In this document: in pieces, positions 27,067 through 35,803 of the stretch
Position numbering within the stretch: the first letter of the stretch is position 1
Layout: every line of letters begins with the position of its first letter
Assembly: GCA_024641305.1 (NCBI GenBank)
Contig: JAHEDI010000093.1
Location: 1-60,589, forward strand
DNA from: a bacterium
Lineage (GTDB): Bacteria > Actinomycetota > Acidimicrobiia > Spongiisociales > JAENVV01
DNA: 60,589 nucleotides
Reading direction: 5' to 3'
The notes under the pieces: generated by a model
Told to the model about the DNA's origin: nothing
Seen by the model: the letters and a program-made list of their open reading frames with translations, nothing else
The model's database searches: none
Made by a program: the position numbers and the translations under genes

Positions 27067-27513
27067 ATGGGATTGGATCGTGGAGCGCTGGCGAAGATTG
27101 ACCGTCGGGTATTCGCCGAGCTCAGGCACACCGTGGGGACTCAAACGGTCAAGGTTCCGTTGTCGGATGCGGTCTGGTCCACGTGGCGACGGTATTGCCA
27201 GGCGGTCGGGTTGACGATGGGAGAGGGCATCGCCGGTTTGGTCGCCCAGGAACTCGGCACCCTCGTGAACGACGACGGGCACCATGGAGGGGTGTTCACT
27301 CCAGAGCTGCAGCGGCGGCTGGTTGCCAGGTCTGAGGCTCTCGAGATTCGGGAACGGCGACTGGACGAACGAGAGCAGTCGCTGAACGCATCGGAGTGTC
27401 TCCTGCGGGCCCAAACGAGACCACTCGAGGTGTCAGCTAGGTCGAGTGTCGGAAGCAAAGATCCCTGCCCATGCGGGTCTGGTACCAAGTACAAGCGCTG
27501 CCACGGCAACTGA
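27067..27513 (+). CDS. SEC-C metal-binding domain protein
   Basis: 148 residues. The N-terminal part (VKVPLSDAVWSTWRRYCQAV, residues about 28-65) is helical and may bind DNA or protein. A coiled coil ([17 protein letters not shown]) follows, and the C-terminus is the SEC-C zinc motif [21 protein letters not shown] motifs bind zinc and occur in SecA and many other proteins. Its pairing with the recombinase recurs as remnants at 15,025-15,380, so the two probably form a functional module. Confidence 0.8.
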   Translation: MGLDRGALAKIDRRVFAELRHTVGTQTVKVPLSDAVWSTWRRYCQAVGLTMGEGIAGLVAQELGTLVNDDGHHGGVFTPELQRRLVARSEALEIRERRLDEREQSLNASECLLRAQTRPLEVSARSSVGSKDPCPCGSGTKYKRCHGN

Positions 27514-27534
27514 TCTGCTACCGGGAGTGAGTTT

Positions 27535-27834
27535 ATGGATGTGTCTGATACATCCTGGTCCGGGACGCTGGTGGTTGCCTCTAGCCGTCCGGGTAGTGAA
27601 GGATATGTGCACCGTTCCGGCAGCACTCTCTCAACAACATTCTGGCATGCCCTTCGGGATCAACCTGATGACGTTGTTCCGACCTACCCCGACATTCCGT
27701 TTCCGGAACTCTCTTGGTCCACTCCGCGCATCGGTACGCCTCTTGTACGGGGGGCGCCGATCGTCACGGTGGCCCGCAACCAGTGGCACAGTCAAGTTCG
27801 TATACCTGGATCCCATCTGTGGTTACGGTCGTAA
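27535..27834 (+). CDS. Uncertain hypothetical ORF
   Basis: 99 codons starting ATG with GGGAGTGAG upstream, 21 bp after the SEC-C stop. No family recognised. Its last 70 bp overlap the convergent lipoprotein gene, so it may be spurious or a remnant. Confidence 0.25.
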   Translation: MDVSDTSWSGTLVVASSRPGSEGYVHRSGSTLSTTFWHALRDQPDDVVPTYPDIPFPELSWSTPRIGTPLVRGAPIVTVARNQWHSQVRIPGSHLWLRS

Positions 27835-28888
27835 GGTAAGCCACTCCCGTGGGAGGGTCGATCGTGAGGTGCCCGACCGACCCCGAATCGAACTCGCCGA
27901 GTGGGTTTGGCGTCGGAGCGGTCAGGACTTCGCCGGCCGGTGAGATTCTGACATACACGGAGAGTTGGGTGTTTTCAGCCTTACTGGACAGGCCATAGAA
28001 CAGAAGGTGAGTGTTCCCGAGTTCGTCTGTCTCATACTCCACAATGCCGAACGCAGCCCCACCGTCGTTTGGTTTCAGGATCAAACGGATTCTGAGCGGC
28101 TCGCTTAGGGGGTCCGGGTCGGCGACCCACACCTCGGCCGTGTCATGGGCGATCATCTCGACCGAATAGGCTTGACCAGACCGCGAGGTAAACGCATCGA
28201 CTCTGGCCACATCTAAACCGGTCGCTTTTGGCGTTACCGAGTATCGGGAGTTCCCCAACATTGGTGTCGCATAGGCAACTCCTCCGGCGGTCGTGACCAG
28301 CTCGAACGTCGTCGGATCGGTGTCTTGGTACTCGACTTGGCCGGCGTCGATGCGTAACAACGCCGGTCGAGAGGTTGAGGCCATCACGACCCCACCTTCA
28401 GTCACTTGGAGGCCAAAGACCGACGACGTAACAGCAGTCTCGAAATCCTCTAGGAACCGGCCATCCGAGTCGAAATGGACGATTCGGAACCGATCAGTGT
28501 CCGGTACCCACCACGAGCCATCCATGCCACGTGCGGGCAGCTCCGGGCCATGGCCTGGCCCGGCACCGAGGCCAGCTGGTTCGTCGCCGTAGCCGAGCAG
28601 CAGAACCTGGTCCCATTCAGTGTCGTCTGCCGACTCCGGAAATGGGATTACGACCTCAATGACTTCGTCCTGTATGGGCACGCTCGTAGGCGTCACGCCG
28701 ACCGTAGTGACTGGCTGCTCTCCCGAACCGGTCGAAGGCTCATCGGTGGTGACGGTATTCGCCTCGGTCGTAATCGTGGCCCCATCACCGATAGTTTGGT
28801 TGGTCGGGGCACATGCCACTAACCAAACCGACAAAGCGACCACCATTACTGAGAAACGAGTCAGCTGCAAGTCCCGTCCCACGCGCAC
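27764..28888 (-). CDS. Lipoprotein with probable beta-propeller domain
   Basis: 374 residues with a lipoprotein signal ending VWLVAC (lipidated Cys near residue 26) and a Thr-rich linker. Repeated blade-like segments follow, such as WWVPDTDRFRIVHFDSDGRF and GVVMASTSRPALLRIDAG. No catalytic motif is seen. It overlaps the upstream wall-hydrolase gene by 28 bp, forming the last gene of a three-gene minus-strand operon. Confidence 0.7.
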   Translation of the reverse strand: MRVGRDLQLTRFSVMVVALSVWLVACAPTNQTIGDGATITTEANTVTTDEPSTGSGEQPVTTVGVTPTSVPIQDEVIEVVIPFPESADDTEWDQVLLLGYGDEPAGLGAGPGHGPELPARGMDGSWWVPDTDRFRIVHFDSDGRFLEDFETAVTSSVFGLQVTEGGVVMASTSRPALLRIDAGQVEYQDTDPTTFELVTTAGGVAYATPMLGNSRYSVTPKATGLDVARVDAFTSRSGQAYSVEMIAHDTAEVWVADPDPLSEPLRIRLILKPNDGGAAFGIVEYETDELGNTHLLFYGLSSKAENTQLSVYVRISPAGEVLTAPTPNPLGEFDSGSVGHLTIDPPTGVAYLTTVTTDGIQVYELDCATGCGPP

Positions 28889-29514
28889 CCTCCTGATCGC
28901 CGAACGCCGTTATAGGAACTACTTCCTCGATAGGTCCGTGACCATAGTCCTGTACCCGACGCCTCGGACTTGGCTTCGATGATATTGTCCGTGTTGGCAG
29001 TTGATGTCGTGGTGTAAATCATCCCGACATGATCGCTACTGGCGAATGCGTCCATGTAGATCGCCGAGCTCTTAGAGACGTTCGAGAAAGCGACTCCACC
29101 TGCCTTATAGTCCGCTGCCGTATAGGGTCCGTGAACCCGGTGCATTCGGGGCCAGCTGTGGAATCCTGTCTGACCGTACGTGACCTTCAAACCCCAGGAC
29201 TTGAAGGTGAAGCCAGAGCAATCGCCGCCCTCACCGTGGGTTCCTTCTGTCTGTTGCGGGTCGCCGGGTTGATCGTCGACATCGTTGCTGTTCCAACATC
29301 CGCCTCCCCAGTGGTATCCCTCATACCTGCCTACTAAGGCGTAGCTTCGCGCCTGGGAGCGAGTCCATACTGACAAGCTGGAGTCTGTGTTCGTATTGCA
29401 TGTGTCGTAGAAGTTGTGCGCGGTGGCAGCGGGGGTGGCGAGTATCGCGACCGTAGCGGCGAAACCTAGAAACAACCCGACCAGTGATCTAGAAAGGCTG
29501 CTGACCGTTTTCAT
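28861..29514 (-). CDS. Secreted NlpC/P60- or CHAP-like cysteine peptidase
   Basis: 217 residues with a signal peptide (about 1-32, AATVAILATPAATAHN). The motif GEGGDCSGFTFKSWG has the probable nucleophile Cys99, DHVGMIY the His162, and NIIEAKSE a candidate third residue near 180. This is the arrangement of papain-fold peptidoglycan hydrolases or amidases. Its start overlaps the stop of the upstream propeller gene (ATGA). It lacks a wall-binding domain. Substrate is inferred from the family. Confidence 0.7.
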   Translation of the reverse strand: MKTVSSLSRSLVGLFLGFAATVAILATPAATAHNFYDTCNTNTDSSLSVWTRSQARSYALVGRYEGYHWGGGCWNSNDVDDQPGDPQQTEGTHGEGGDCSGFTFKSWGLKVTYGQTGFHSWPRMHRVHGPYTAADYKAGGVAFSNVSKSSAIYMDAFASSDHVGMIYTTTSTANTDNIIEAKSEASGTGLWSRTYRGSSSYNGVRRSGGCAWDGTCS

Positions 29515-31025
29515 GATTGTGTGCCCCTTTGCGCTGGGGCGATTGACGGCAAGACGAATCTGGCAATCGAGAAGCCTTCCTTGCTTGATCGCAGTTGGTA
29601 CAGCGCGTTGCCCTCGACCTCGAATCGGCCGAGGACCGCAGAGTCTGCGAAGTCTGCGGAGTCGACTGTCATGTGATTCGTTAGCTCGCGGCCACTAAAC
29701 ACAAGTACTTCGAATGCATCAGATGTCTCCGACCATGTACGAAGGACCACGATCAACTGGCCTCCATGAATCTCGGCCAGTTGCAGCTCGCCGATCTTGC
29801 GGTCTGACGTGATTCGCCAGACTGAACGGGGCTGGTTATCGATCACCAATGCCAACTGAGCAAGCTCAGCTGTCACCGACACCACAAGCTTCGACGCGAC
29901 CAACTCCCCGGGAGAAAACCCCTGAGCAATCGAGTCGCGCTCGGCTTGCGTGAGGTCGCGTCCAATCGTAACCGGCTCCAGTTGTGCTAACCCTGATACT
30001 GGTGTCACGTCGCTATCAAATGCTTTCGCCCAGAAGTTTGTGATGCCGTCGAGGACAATCAGGCGTCCCCCCTCGGCCATCAGACCCTCGGGTACAACCC
30101 CGGCGAGCGATGACGATGCGATCTTCATGCCGGATGAGTCGACGAGATCCACTTGCGCCGTCCTACCCGCGCCTTGATCGAGAATGTACATCTCGCCCGT
30201 GGAGCTGATCGAAATGTCGCCTTCGCCGCCGGAGTGATCGAGAGAAATCAATTCTCGAGAGAACCCGTCTGCAGATACAACGACGAGCCGACTGTTAACT
30301 CGATCCAGGATCATGGCCGACCCATCAGGACGAAAGTCAAATGCAGATGGGCCGATCCAATCGGCCCCACCACCGCCAGCGAGTCCGAACGAGTCAGAAT
30401 CCGATCCCCACACGCCGCTGACGAGTATGGAGTCAGGGTCAACAGAACCCGTTGGCACTCCAAGGTGAAGGGGCAGTGAGTCGTCATACTCCCACACTGT
30501 ATGGAAGCTGGAGCCAGACGGCACACGGACTATGTCACCCGACACGTGGTCGACGAGCTCGGCATAGTAATCGACTGAGCCTTTAATGAAGCTTGCTGGG
30601 ATTCGCGCTTCCAAGCCAGGAGTTCCTGCCCGCTGCGCGATCAGTTGAAACGCCTGAAAGTCTTGCGATAGCCCAGACTTCGCGAAGAGGGTTCCCGAGG
30701 GTTGACACCATTCGGTGCCCGTCCGACCCTCCAGAACGTCATCCCACCCACACACCAGATCGTAGGTGAGAACCACGTCTCTGCCAGCCTCGATAAGCGC
30801 CGGAGGTTTGTGGTAACCCTGGGCGGTCTCCCGTTGTGCGGCGTTGTCAACATCCCCTGTCGCCATGCTGAAAGGAACTGCGAACGCGATCCCAACCACG
30901 AGGCCGAATGCCATGGGACTGCGCATCCTGCCTGGCCGTCCATCCGTCGGCAAGGAAACTCCCGGGAACCGTAGCTGTCCTCGATTCCGAGTTCGATTTG
31001 ACCAAGGCCAGTGTATTGTCGCCAT
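29511..31025 (-). CDS. Exported membrane-anchored protein, NHL/beta-propeller-like
   Basis: 504 residues. A cytoplasmic N-terminus of about 37 residues precedes a hydrophobic anchor (MAFGLVVGIAFAVPFSMATG). The exported part has blade-like repeats: FDFRPDGSAMILDRVNSRLV, GDISISSTGEMYILDQGAG and similar. A Cys pair (CGWDD..., EWCQPSG) precedes them. No enzyme motif. It is coupled to the cysteine peptidase gene by ATGA overlap. Confidence 0.7.
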   Translation of the reverse strand: MATIHWPWSNRTRNRGQLRFPGVSLPTDGRPGRMRSPMAFGLVVGIAFAVPFSMATGDVDNAAQRETAQGYHKPPALIEAGRDVVLTYDLVCGWDDVLEGRTGTEWCQPSGTLFAKSGLSQDFQAFQLIAQRAGTPGLEARIPASFIKGSVDYYAELVDHVSGDIVRVPSGSSFHTVWEYDDSLPLHLGVPTGSVDPDSILVSGVWGSDSDSFGLAGGGGADWIGPSAFDFRPDGSAMILDRVNSRLVVVSADGFSRELISLDHSGGEGDISISSTGEMYILDQGAGRTAQVDLVDSSGMKIASSSLAGVVPEGLMAEGGRLIVLDGITNFWAKAFDSDVTPVSGLAQLEPVTIGRDLTQAERDSIAQGFSPGELVASKLVVSVTAELAQLALVIDNQPRSVWRITSDRKIGELQLAEIHGGQLIVVLRTWSETSDAFEVLVFSGRELTNHMTVDSADFADSAVLGRFEVEGNALYQLRSSKEGFSIARFVLPSIAPAQRGTQS

Positions 31026-31377
31026 AACCGAAAACCACCTCTCGAGTCTCTCTTCCGAACTCTCTTTAGTCCTACTGTTTGTTCGTGGACTTCAGACGGT
31101 TCTCGGTAAGGCCCGAGCGTCGTTTGCTCCCGCGCCTACTTTGCTGGTGGGCTGAGTCTGAACGGCATGGGGATTGTTGCAGGCCTCTCAACGTGTGGGA
31201 CTGATCCGAGCCCGGGGTGGGGCCGCCGTTAGAGACGTCACCCTCCAACGCCATCGCCTCCGTGGCCCCAAAAATTCTGACCGCAGCGATCGGTGCGATC
31301 ACTCGCCGCCGAGCTTCAACAAGCATCGCTGGCACCCCAACAGGTGGGTGATCCGCAGCACGGTCGGGTTCCGAGTT
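31026..31377. other. Intergenic region between the sigma operon and the propeller operon
   Basis: About 350 bp with no convincing gene. It should hold the promoter for the propeller-peptidase-lipoprotein operon; no -10/-35 pair is clear enough to name. Confidence 0.4.
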
Positions 31378-32346
31378 CTACCGGTTATCAGGCTCCGCGA
31401 CGATCATCGTCGGTTCGTAGTCCATGCCCTCGATAACGGTGTTGGGTGGGATGCCTAGGCCAGGGTCGCCATCAATGTTGACGGTGCGTCGAGAAACCAC
31501 CTTTCCGGCGCCGTCGAGGACGAAGGTCAGGGATCCTTCGTGTGGGGTGGAGTAGGTAATCGAGAAGGTGCTGGTGCCGTCGGTGCCTTGGACCAAGTGA
31601 AGGTCGTTTAGGCCAGCTAATGCTCGCAGTGCCGCGGCTCGCAAGTCGGGACTGGCAGAGGATTCGCTGATAAGGCTCAGCGCTACGTGGGCGACATCGA
31701 CGTCAGCGGGCATCACCGAACCAGGCTGGAACGTGTCTTCAATGGCTGTCTTGAGTGCATCGGGTTCGGTTGGCCAGTCCCGTTCGTCAAGAATCGATGT
31801 GCCACCGGTGACGGTCTGACTGGTGGTTTGGCCTACCTGATCGACTTTATCGAGCTGGGCTTCGTAGTAGTCCACCTTGTCCTGTGGTGCGAAGAAGACC
31901 GGTGAGTTAGTTGTTGTCCTGATCTGAACGGTATTCTCGCTCCCAACCCAGATTTCTCGAGTCTGAGGGAGTAGATAGGCCATTGGTGAAGTTCGGCCGG
32001 CGAACGCGTCTGCCGGTACGGTTCCTAACACCACCACTTCTGACTTTGTGTAAGCGTATGACTGTGGGGGAATGGTCAACGGGTCAGCCAGTTCTGCCGC
32101 TTGGGCGATTTCGAGCAGCGTCGCTCTCGCTGGCGATGGCTTGACCACTTGTATGGCAACAATCACAACTACCAGGCTCAGCGACACCGCCAGGGCCGGG
32201 ACCGCCCATTTCCGTCGGCGTGTTTGGTTTGAGCTTTCGTTGGCGATCGCCTGCGCGAGTGCGTTCCTCGCTAAAGCCGCATCAGCATTCGTAGGCGATG
32301 GACTCCCGGCGAGCGTCCGCAAGAGAATGTCAATCGGATTGGTCAC
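31378..32346 (-). CDS. Membrane protein paired with ECF sigma factor (anti-sigma-like, CU044_5270-like)
   Basis: 322 residues with a short cytoplasmic N-terminus, one membrane helix (WAVPALAVSLSLVVVIVAIQ, about 47-68) and a large outer domain. The layout and 4-bp overlap with the ECF sigma gene fit a transmembrane partner controlling the sigma factor. No zinc-binding anti-sigma HxxxCxxC motif is present, so it may act differently. Confidence 0.7.
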   Translation of the reverse strand: MTNPIDILLRTLAGSPSPTNADAALARNALAQAIANESSNQTRRRKWAVPALAVSLSLVVVIVAIQVVKPSPARATLLEIAQAAELADPLTIPPQSYAYTKSEVVVLGTVPADAFAGRTSPMAYLLPQTREIWVGSENTVQIRTTTNSPVFFAPQDKVDYYEAQLDKVDQVGQTTSQTVTGGTSILDERDWPTEPDALKTAIEDTFQPGSVMPADVDVAHVALSLISESSASPDLRAAALRALAGLNDLHLVQGTDGTSTFSITYSTPHEGSLTFVLDGAGKVVSRRTVNIDGDPGLGIPPNTVIEGMDYEPTMIVAEPDNR

Positions 32347-32960
32347 GAGCCAACCTCTTCGTCGGGGACTTGATCGGGGTGGTTAGGTGTGGACGGGTCG
32401 AATGCCGTGAGGAGTCCTTCGTGTTCGCGAAGTTTGCGCCGGGCCCGGGCGAGCCGTGAGCGAACGGTGCCGATTGGGGTTCCGAGCGCCTCAGCGACCT
32501 CCTGATAGGTGAGCTGCTCTACCGCGTACAAGATCAGCACATTGCGGTCGGTTGTCGACAGGCGGGCCAGACCGTCGTTGAGGACCCGGCCGATCCTTTG
32601 AGCATCGATCTTATCGACCGACCGGTCGAAAGGGTCCGGCGATTCGACCCTGACACCGGAAACGGCCAAATAGAGGCGATCGGCTCGGCGTTGGCGACGG
32701 ATTTCATCGCCAACAATATTGGTGGCGATCCCGTACAACCACGGCCGACAGTTGGGCCGACTCGCGTCGTAGCGGGCCCGGAACCTGAACGCTCGAACAA
32801 ACACATCGGCAGTCAAATCAGGAGCCTGATCGAGGCCTTGACGCCGGGCAACGTACCGAAAAATGGTGTCGTGGTAGCGGTCGAAGATCACGCCAAAGAC
32901 CTCCGGGTGGGCCAGCGACCGCGAGATGATATTGGCGTCAGAGGCTTCGCGGTCGTCCAC
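32343..32960 (-). CDS. ECF-family RNA polymerase sigma factor
   Basis: 205 residues. Region 2: FGVIFDRYHDTIFRYVARRQ through DLTADVFVRAFRFR and PWLYGIATNIVGDEIRR. Region 4: LSTTDRNVLILYAVEQLTYQ and EVAEALGTPIGTVRSRLARA, the helix-turn-helix for -35 recognition. GTG 32960 is the start. It probably turns on the exported cargo of module B; that target is inference. Confidence 0.93.
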   Translation of the reverse strand: MDDREASDANIISRSLAHPEVFGVIFDRYHDTIFRYVARRQGLDQAPDLTADVFVRAFRFRARYDASRPNCRPWLYGIATNIVGDEIRRQRRADRLYLAVSGVRVESPDPFDRSVDKIDAQRIGRVLNDGLARLSTTDRNVLILYAVEQLTYQEVAEALGTPIGTVRSRLARARRKLREHEGLLTAFDPSTPNHPDQVPDEEVGS

Positions 32961-32999
32961 CGCGACACGCTACCTGGACCACGGACTCCTTGCTGATCG

Positions 33000-33542
33000 C
33001 TAGTGGTAGGAAACAGACTCGGCCATGTTGTTAAGGGTCGACAGATTATTAGTTGTGCCTGCACCGTACGTGTCCTGAAAGGAGCCACCCTTGTTGGGGA
33101 GGTTGTAATGACGGAGTCGGCTGCATCCGTTGTACGAAGACGAGATCCGATTAGACCAAGACGAACCCGTATTCCACCAGCCACCGGTACATGACGACCC
33201 GACCACAGTAATCGAGCTACCCGACCCTCCAGAGCCGTCAAAATGGATGCCCAGCGCGAACGATGACATTGCCGCAATGAGATTCGCGTCTTCGAACATG
33301 ACCGAGCCTTCGCTGGACTCAGCCAAGCTGATCGTGCCTCCGCTTGCCATTGAAACTGCGTCAGCGAACGTGGCGAAACAGGTTGGCTTGCTCGCAACAA
33401 GCTCACGCGTCTCAAGCTCATCGATGACATTAACAACACAATGGGCCTCTCCCTCGATGGGCCGTGCGGACGCCCATCCGGGGGTTGCCAGCAGGAACGC
33501 GGCGACAACACCGACGACTAGGACACGCCTTTTCACGGTCAT
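33000..33542 (-). CDS. Secreted beta/gamma-crystallin-like (inhibitor I36-like) small protein
   Basis: 180 residues with signal peptide (RRVLVVGVVAAFLLATPGWA) and a GGAGGAAG ribosome site. The C-terminal domain (GWWNTGSSWSNRISSSYNGC, then RHYNLPNKGGSFQDTYG and LNNMAESVSYH) has the W..RISS...GC and late repeat pattern of actinobacterial crystallin-fold secreted proteins, some being protease inhibitors or killer toxins. It lies 39 bp upstream of the sigma gene. Confidence 0.7.
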   Translation of the reverse strand: MTVKRRVLVVGVVAAFLLATPGWASARPIEGEAHCVVNVIDELETRELVASKPTCFATFADAVSMASGGTISLAESSEGSVMFEDANLIAAMSSFALGIHFDGSGGSGSSITVVGSSCTGGWWNTGSSWSNRISSSYNGCSRLRHYNLPNKGGSFQDTYGAGTTNNLSTLNNMAESVSYH

Positions 33543-34435
33543 TTGCTTCCTCCATCGGTGATGACCTGTCGCAACGGTGTTTGTCGGAGATTGGAATCAG
33601 GTTCTCGGAGAACCGAAATCGGTCCTCGTACGAACACCCTGGTGGGGAGTCGATAGTCGGGTTTGTCGATTCTCCATCGGTGCCCGGCTGTCGCCTCCCC
33701 GAACCGGTCAAGCGTGACCAAGGCGCGTTAGTACGACGCTGGACGGGTCCGGTGAGGTACCAAGGGGGGCCTAATGCTCAAGATATCCGCCAGTCGGTGT
33801 CACCTATTAGCCGCCGCGATTAATGCGGTGGCTCGTGTTCCTGTTGGTGGCCGGTTTCGCGCGTCTCCGTCGCAGCAAGCTGAAGCTACGAGGCCATAGG
33901 AGTCGAAGAATGTTGCGGCCAACACCAAACCATTGGTGTCGTGGCGAACCTCGGGTCCCGATATGACGACGGATCCGTTTACATCGAGAGTGGACCTTTC
34001 GACTTCGTAGCAGCCGCAAGAATGTCAGATACACGACTCGAGAAGAATGGCTTTCGCCTCGCCCGGGGCGGAACAACTTGTGATTTTCGAGTGTGGATCC
34101 AGCTGGTACGTAGCTGAATACTTGAAGAATGGCTTGAAGGCCGAGGTGCCGCTCGAAGCAACGAGCTTGCACTTGACGGACTTGCTTGCGAACCATCCTG
34201 ACTTCTTGCTTGTTGCGATCCGCCGCAAGGCACGGGACCGCGACGTTTTCTGAACCGACAAGAGGAGTTTGCTCGGAGAACTGAAATGGACGATGGGACA
34301 AACAGTCGTTTGGGGAGTCGATCGTCGGGTTTGTTCGATCTCCATCGGTCCCTTGGACTTGGGATCCCAAAAGAGGGGGCAGCCAGAGTTTTGTGACCGG
34401 CGAGAAGCTCCAGCCACCGAGAAACGGAGAACCAG
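33543..34435. other. Divergent intergenic region with direct repeats and degenerate gene
   Basis: Nearly 900 bp between two oppositely oriented exported-protein genes. Two similar 75-bp blocks lie at 33,607-33,681 and 34,275-34,349. GGTTCTCGGAGAACC at 33,600-33,614 is an inverted repeat. Between the blocks, plausible secreted-protein fragments appear in three different plus-strand frames (a signal-like MRWLVFLLVAGFARL near 33,824, YDDGSVYIESGPFDFVAAAR near 33,960, and a 68-codon frame 34,047-34,253), which suggests a decayed gene. Confidence 0.45.
33810..33832. promoter_or_regulatory. Hairpin
   Basis: GCCGCCGC, a 7-nt loop GATTAAT, then GCGGTGGC gives an 8-bp stem with one G-U pair. No T-tract follows, so a terminator is uncertain. 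Confidence 0.35.
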
Positions 34436-35803
34436 ATGGTTAGGACAGCCCGTCCACAGAAGTCGGACCAGGAAAGAGGAGTCGGTGTCAATCTCGAACG
34501 GGTAGCCACGAAAGGTTTCGTTTTGGATGGGAGTCTGAAACGATCGACGCACTTATCCGTCACGCTGATTGTGCTGGGATTGACCCTGGCGGCATGTGGT
34601 GCCGTGGATCAGCCCGGCGTAGCCTATTCGCCTGTTGTCGCGCGTTCGGCGACGACGAGCCAACAGGAGCTTGATGTACCGGCTGATACCCGGCTCGCCC
34701 CTGACAGCGGCGGTCTACCTGCCGGGACATATCAGCGGTCGGTCATTCCCGTACAACCAGGCGGAACCGATATGCCAGCCACCGGGATGATGAGCGGACG
34801 GAGCCTGCGAATTCTTGACGATACGATCGAGCTGGCATACTTGCCCGTCGATGGTTTGGGCGGCAGCCTGGTTCCGTGGGTCGTGCCGGCGCCTGGCGCG
34901 GGTACGGTTTACTACACGACGTGGGAAGATGAGTTCGACCTGAGTGGTCTACTCCCCGGCGACGTCGGCGGGATCCCCGTAATCCGTCGCTTTGATGTGC
35001 GGACCAAGACCGACACGTTGTGGCGCATTGGTGCCTATGCGCCCGCCGTTACCGTCGACGGTAAGGTTGGCTTCGTCGAAGACCTCAACGGCGCCTACAA
35101 CTTCAGCGTCCCGAATCCGAATCGGGTCATCGTCGCAAACAGTGACGGGCCAGACGAGGTGTGGTCGACGGATACCGAAACAGCCTATGTCACAGTCGCC
35201 TGGGCCAATGACAGCCTGATCGTGTATACCGTGGGAGAAGGCGAGTACCTTCAGGTGTTCGCGTTTGACGGACCGGACCGGCGGAGGCTCCTCAGCGACG
35301 GTGGAATGGTGGGCGCAATCAGCCCCGACGGCAGCGAAATCCTGATCGTGGAAGTTGCCGAAACGGGTTCGCGATTCACGCTAACGCGAGTATCCGACGG
35401 CGCCAAGTTGGCGGTCTTCGATCCTGCAGACGCCGGAATGGGTCCTGTCTTCAGCTCCTACGGCGGCGACTGGGTCGATGACACCATTGTCCTGCCCGCG
35501 GCCAACGGTGACAACGGAGAAACTGAGGTGGGACTACTCCTCTTGACCCGCACACCAGCTTCTCTCGTTGTCGATCGATTCGTTGGACTGTCAATGGGCG
35601 GCCTCGACTACGTACCGGAATGGGTCTCGGTCACTGATTCGGGTGGTCTCATCATGCGGGCAACTATCGACTCTGGTGGTCAGGACCAGCACGTCGAGAT
35701 TGGGTGCAATTTGGAGACGAATTCGTGCTCCACCGTCTCAAGCCCAGCAGACATACGATCGTCGGCCATTGTTAGAAACCCAAGCCGAGGAGCAACGCAA
35801 TGA
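34436..35803 (+). CDS. Lipoprotein with probable beta-propeller domain (second)
   Basis: 455 residues as called; the lipoprotein signal ends LTLAAC, so a later start (for example TTG near 34,523, giving about 425 residues) may be correct. Blade-like repeats such as RRFDVRTKTDTLWRIGAYAP, DSLIVYTVGEGEYLQVFAFD and VGAISPDGSEILIVEVAETG resemble TolB/WD-type propellers. It is coupled by ATGA overlap to an L,D-transpeptidase-like gene. Confidence 0.7.
   Translation: MVRTARPQKSDQERGVGVNLERVATKGFVLDGSLKRSTHLSVTLIVLGLTLAACGAVDQPGVAYSPVVARSATTSQQELDVPADTRLAPDSGGLPAGTYQRSVIPVQPGGTDMPATGMMSGRSLRILDDTIELAYLPVDGLGGSLVPWVVPAPGAGTVYYTTWEDEFDLSGLLPGDVGGIPVIRRFDVRTKTDTLWRIGAYAPAVTVDGKVGFVEDLNGAYNFSVPNPNRVIVANSDGPDEVWSTDTETAYVTVAWANDSLIVYTVGEGEYLQVFAFDGPDRRRLLSDGGMVGAISPDGSEILIVEVAETGSRFTLTRVSDGAKLAVFDPADAGMGPVFSSYGGDWVDDTIVLPAANGDNGETEVGLLLLTRTPASLVVDRFVGLSMGGLDYVPEWVSVTDSGGLIMRATIDSGGQDQHVEIGCNLETNSCSTVSSPADIRSSAIVRNPSRGATQ

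Noticed and set aside
33979-34563. Overlapping 175-194-codon minus-strand frames
   Set aside because: Two frames over the same bases, Ser/Arg-rich, no signals; they also overlap the start of the lipoprotein gene.
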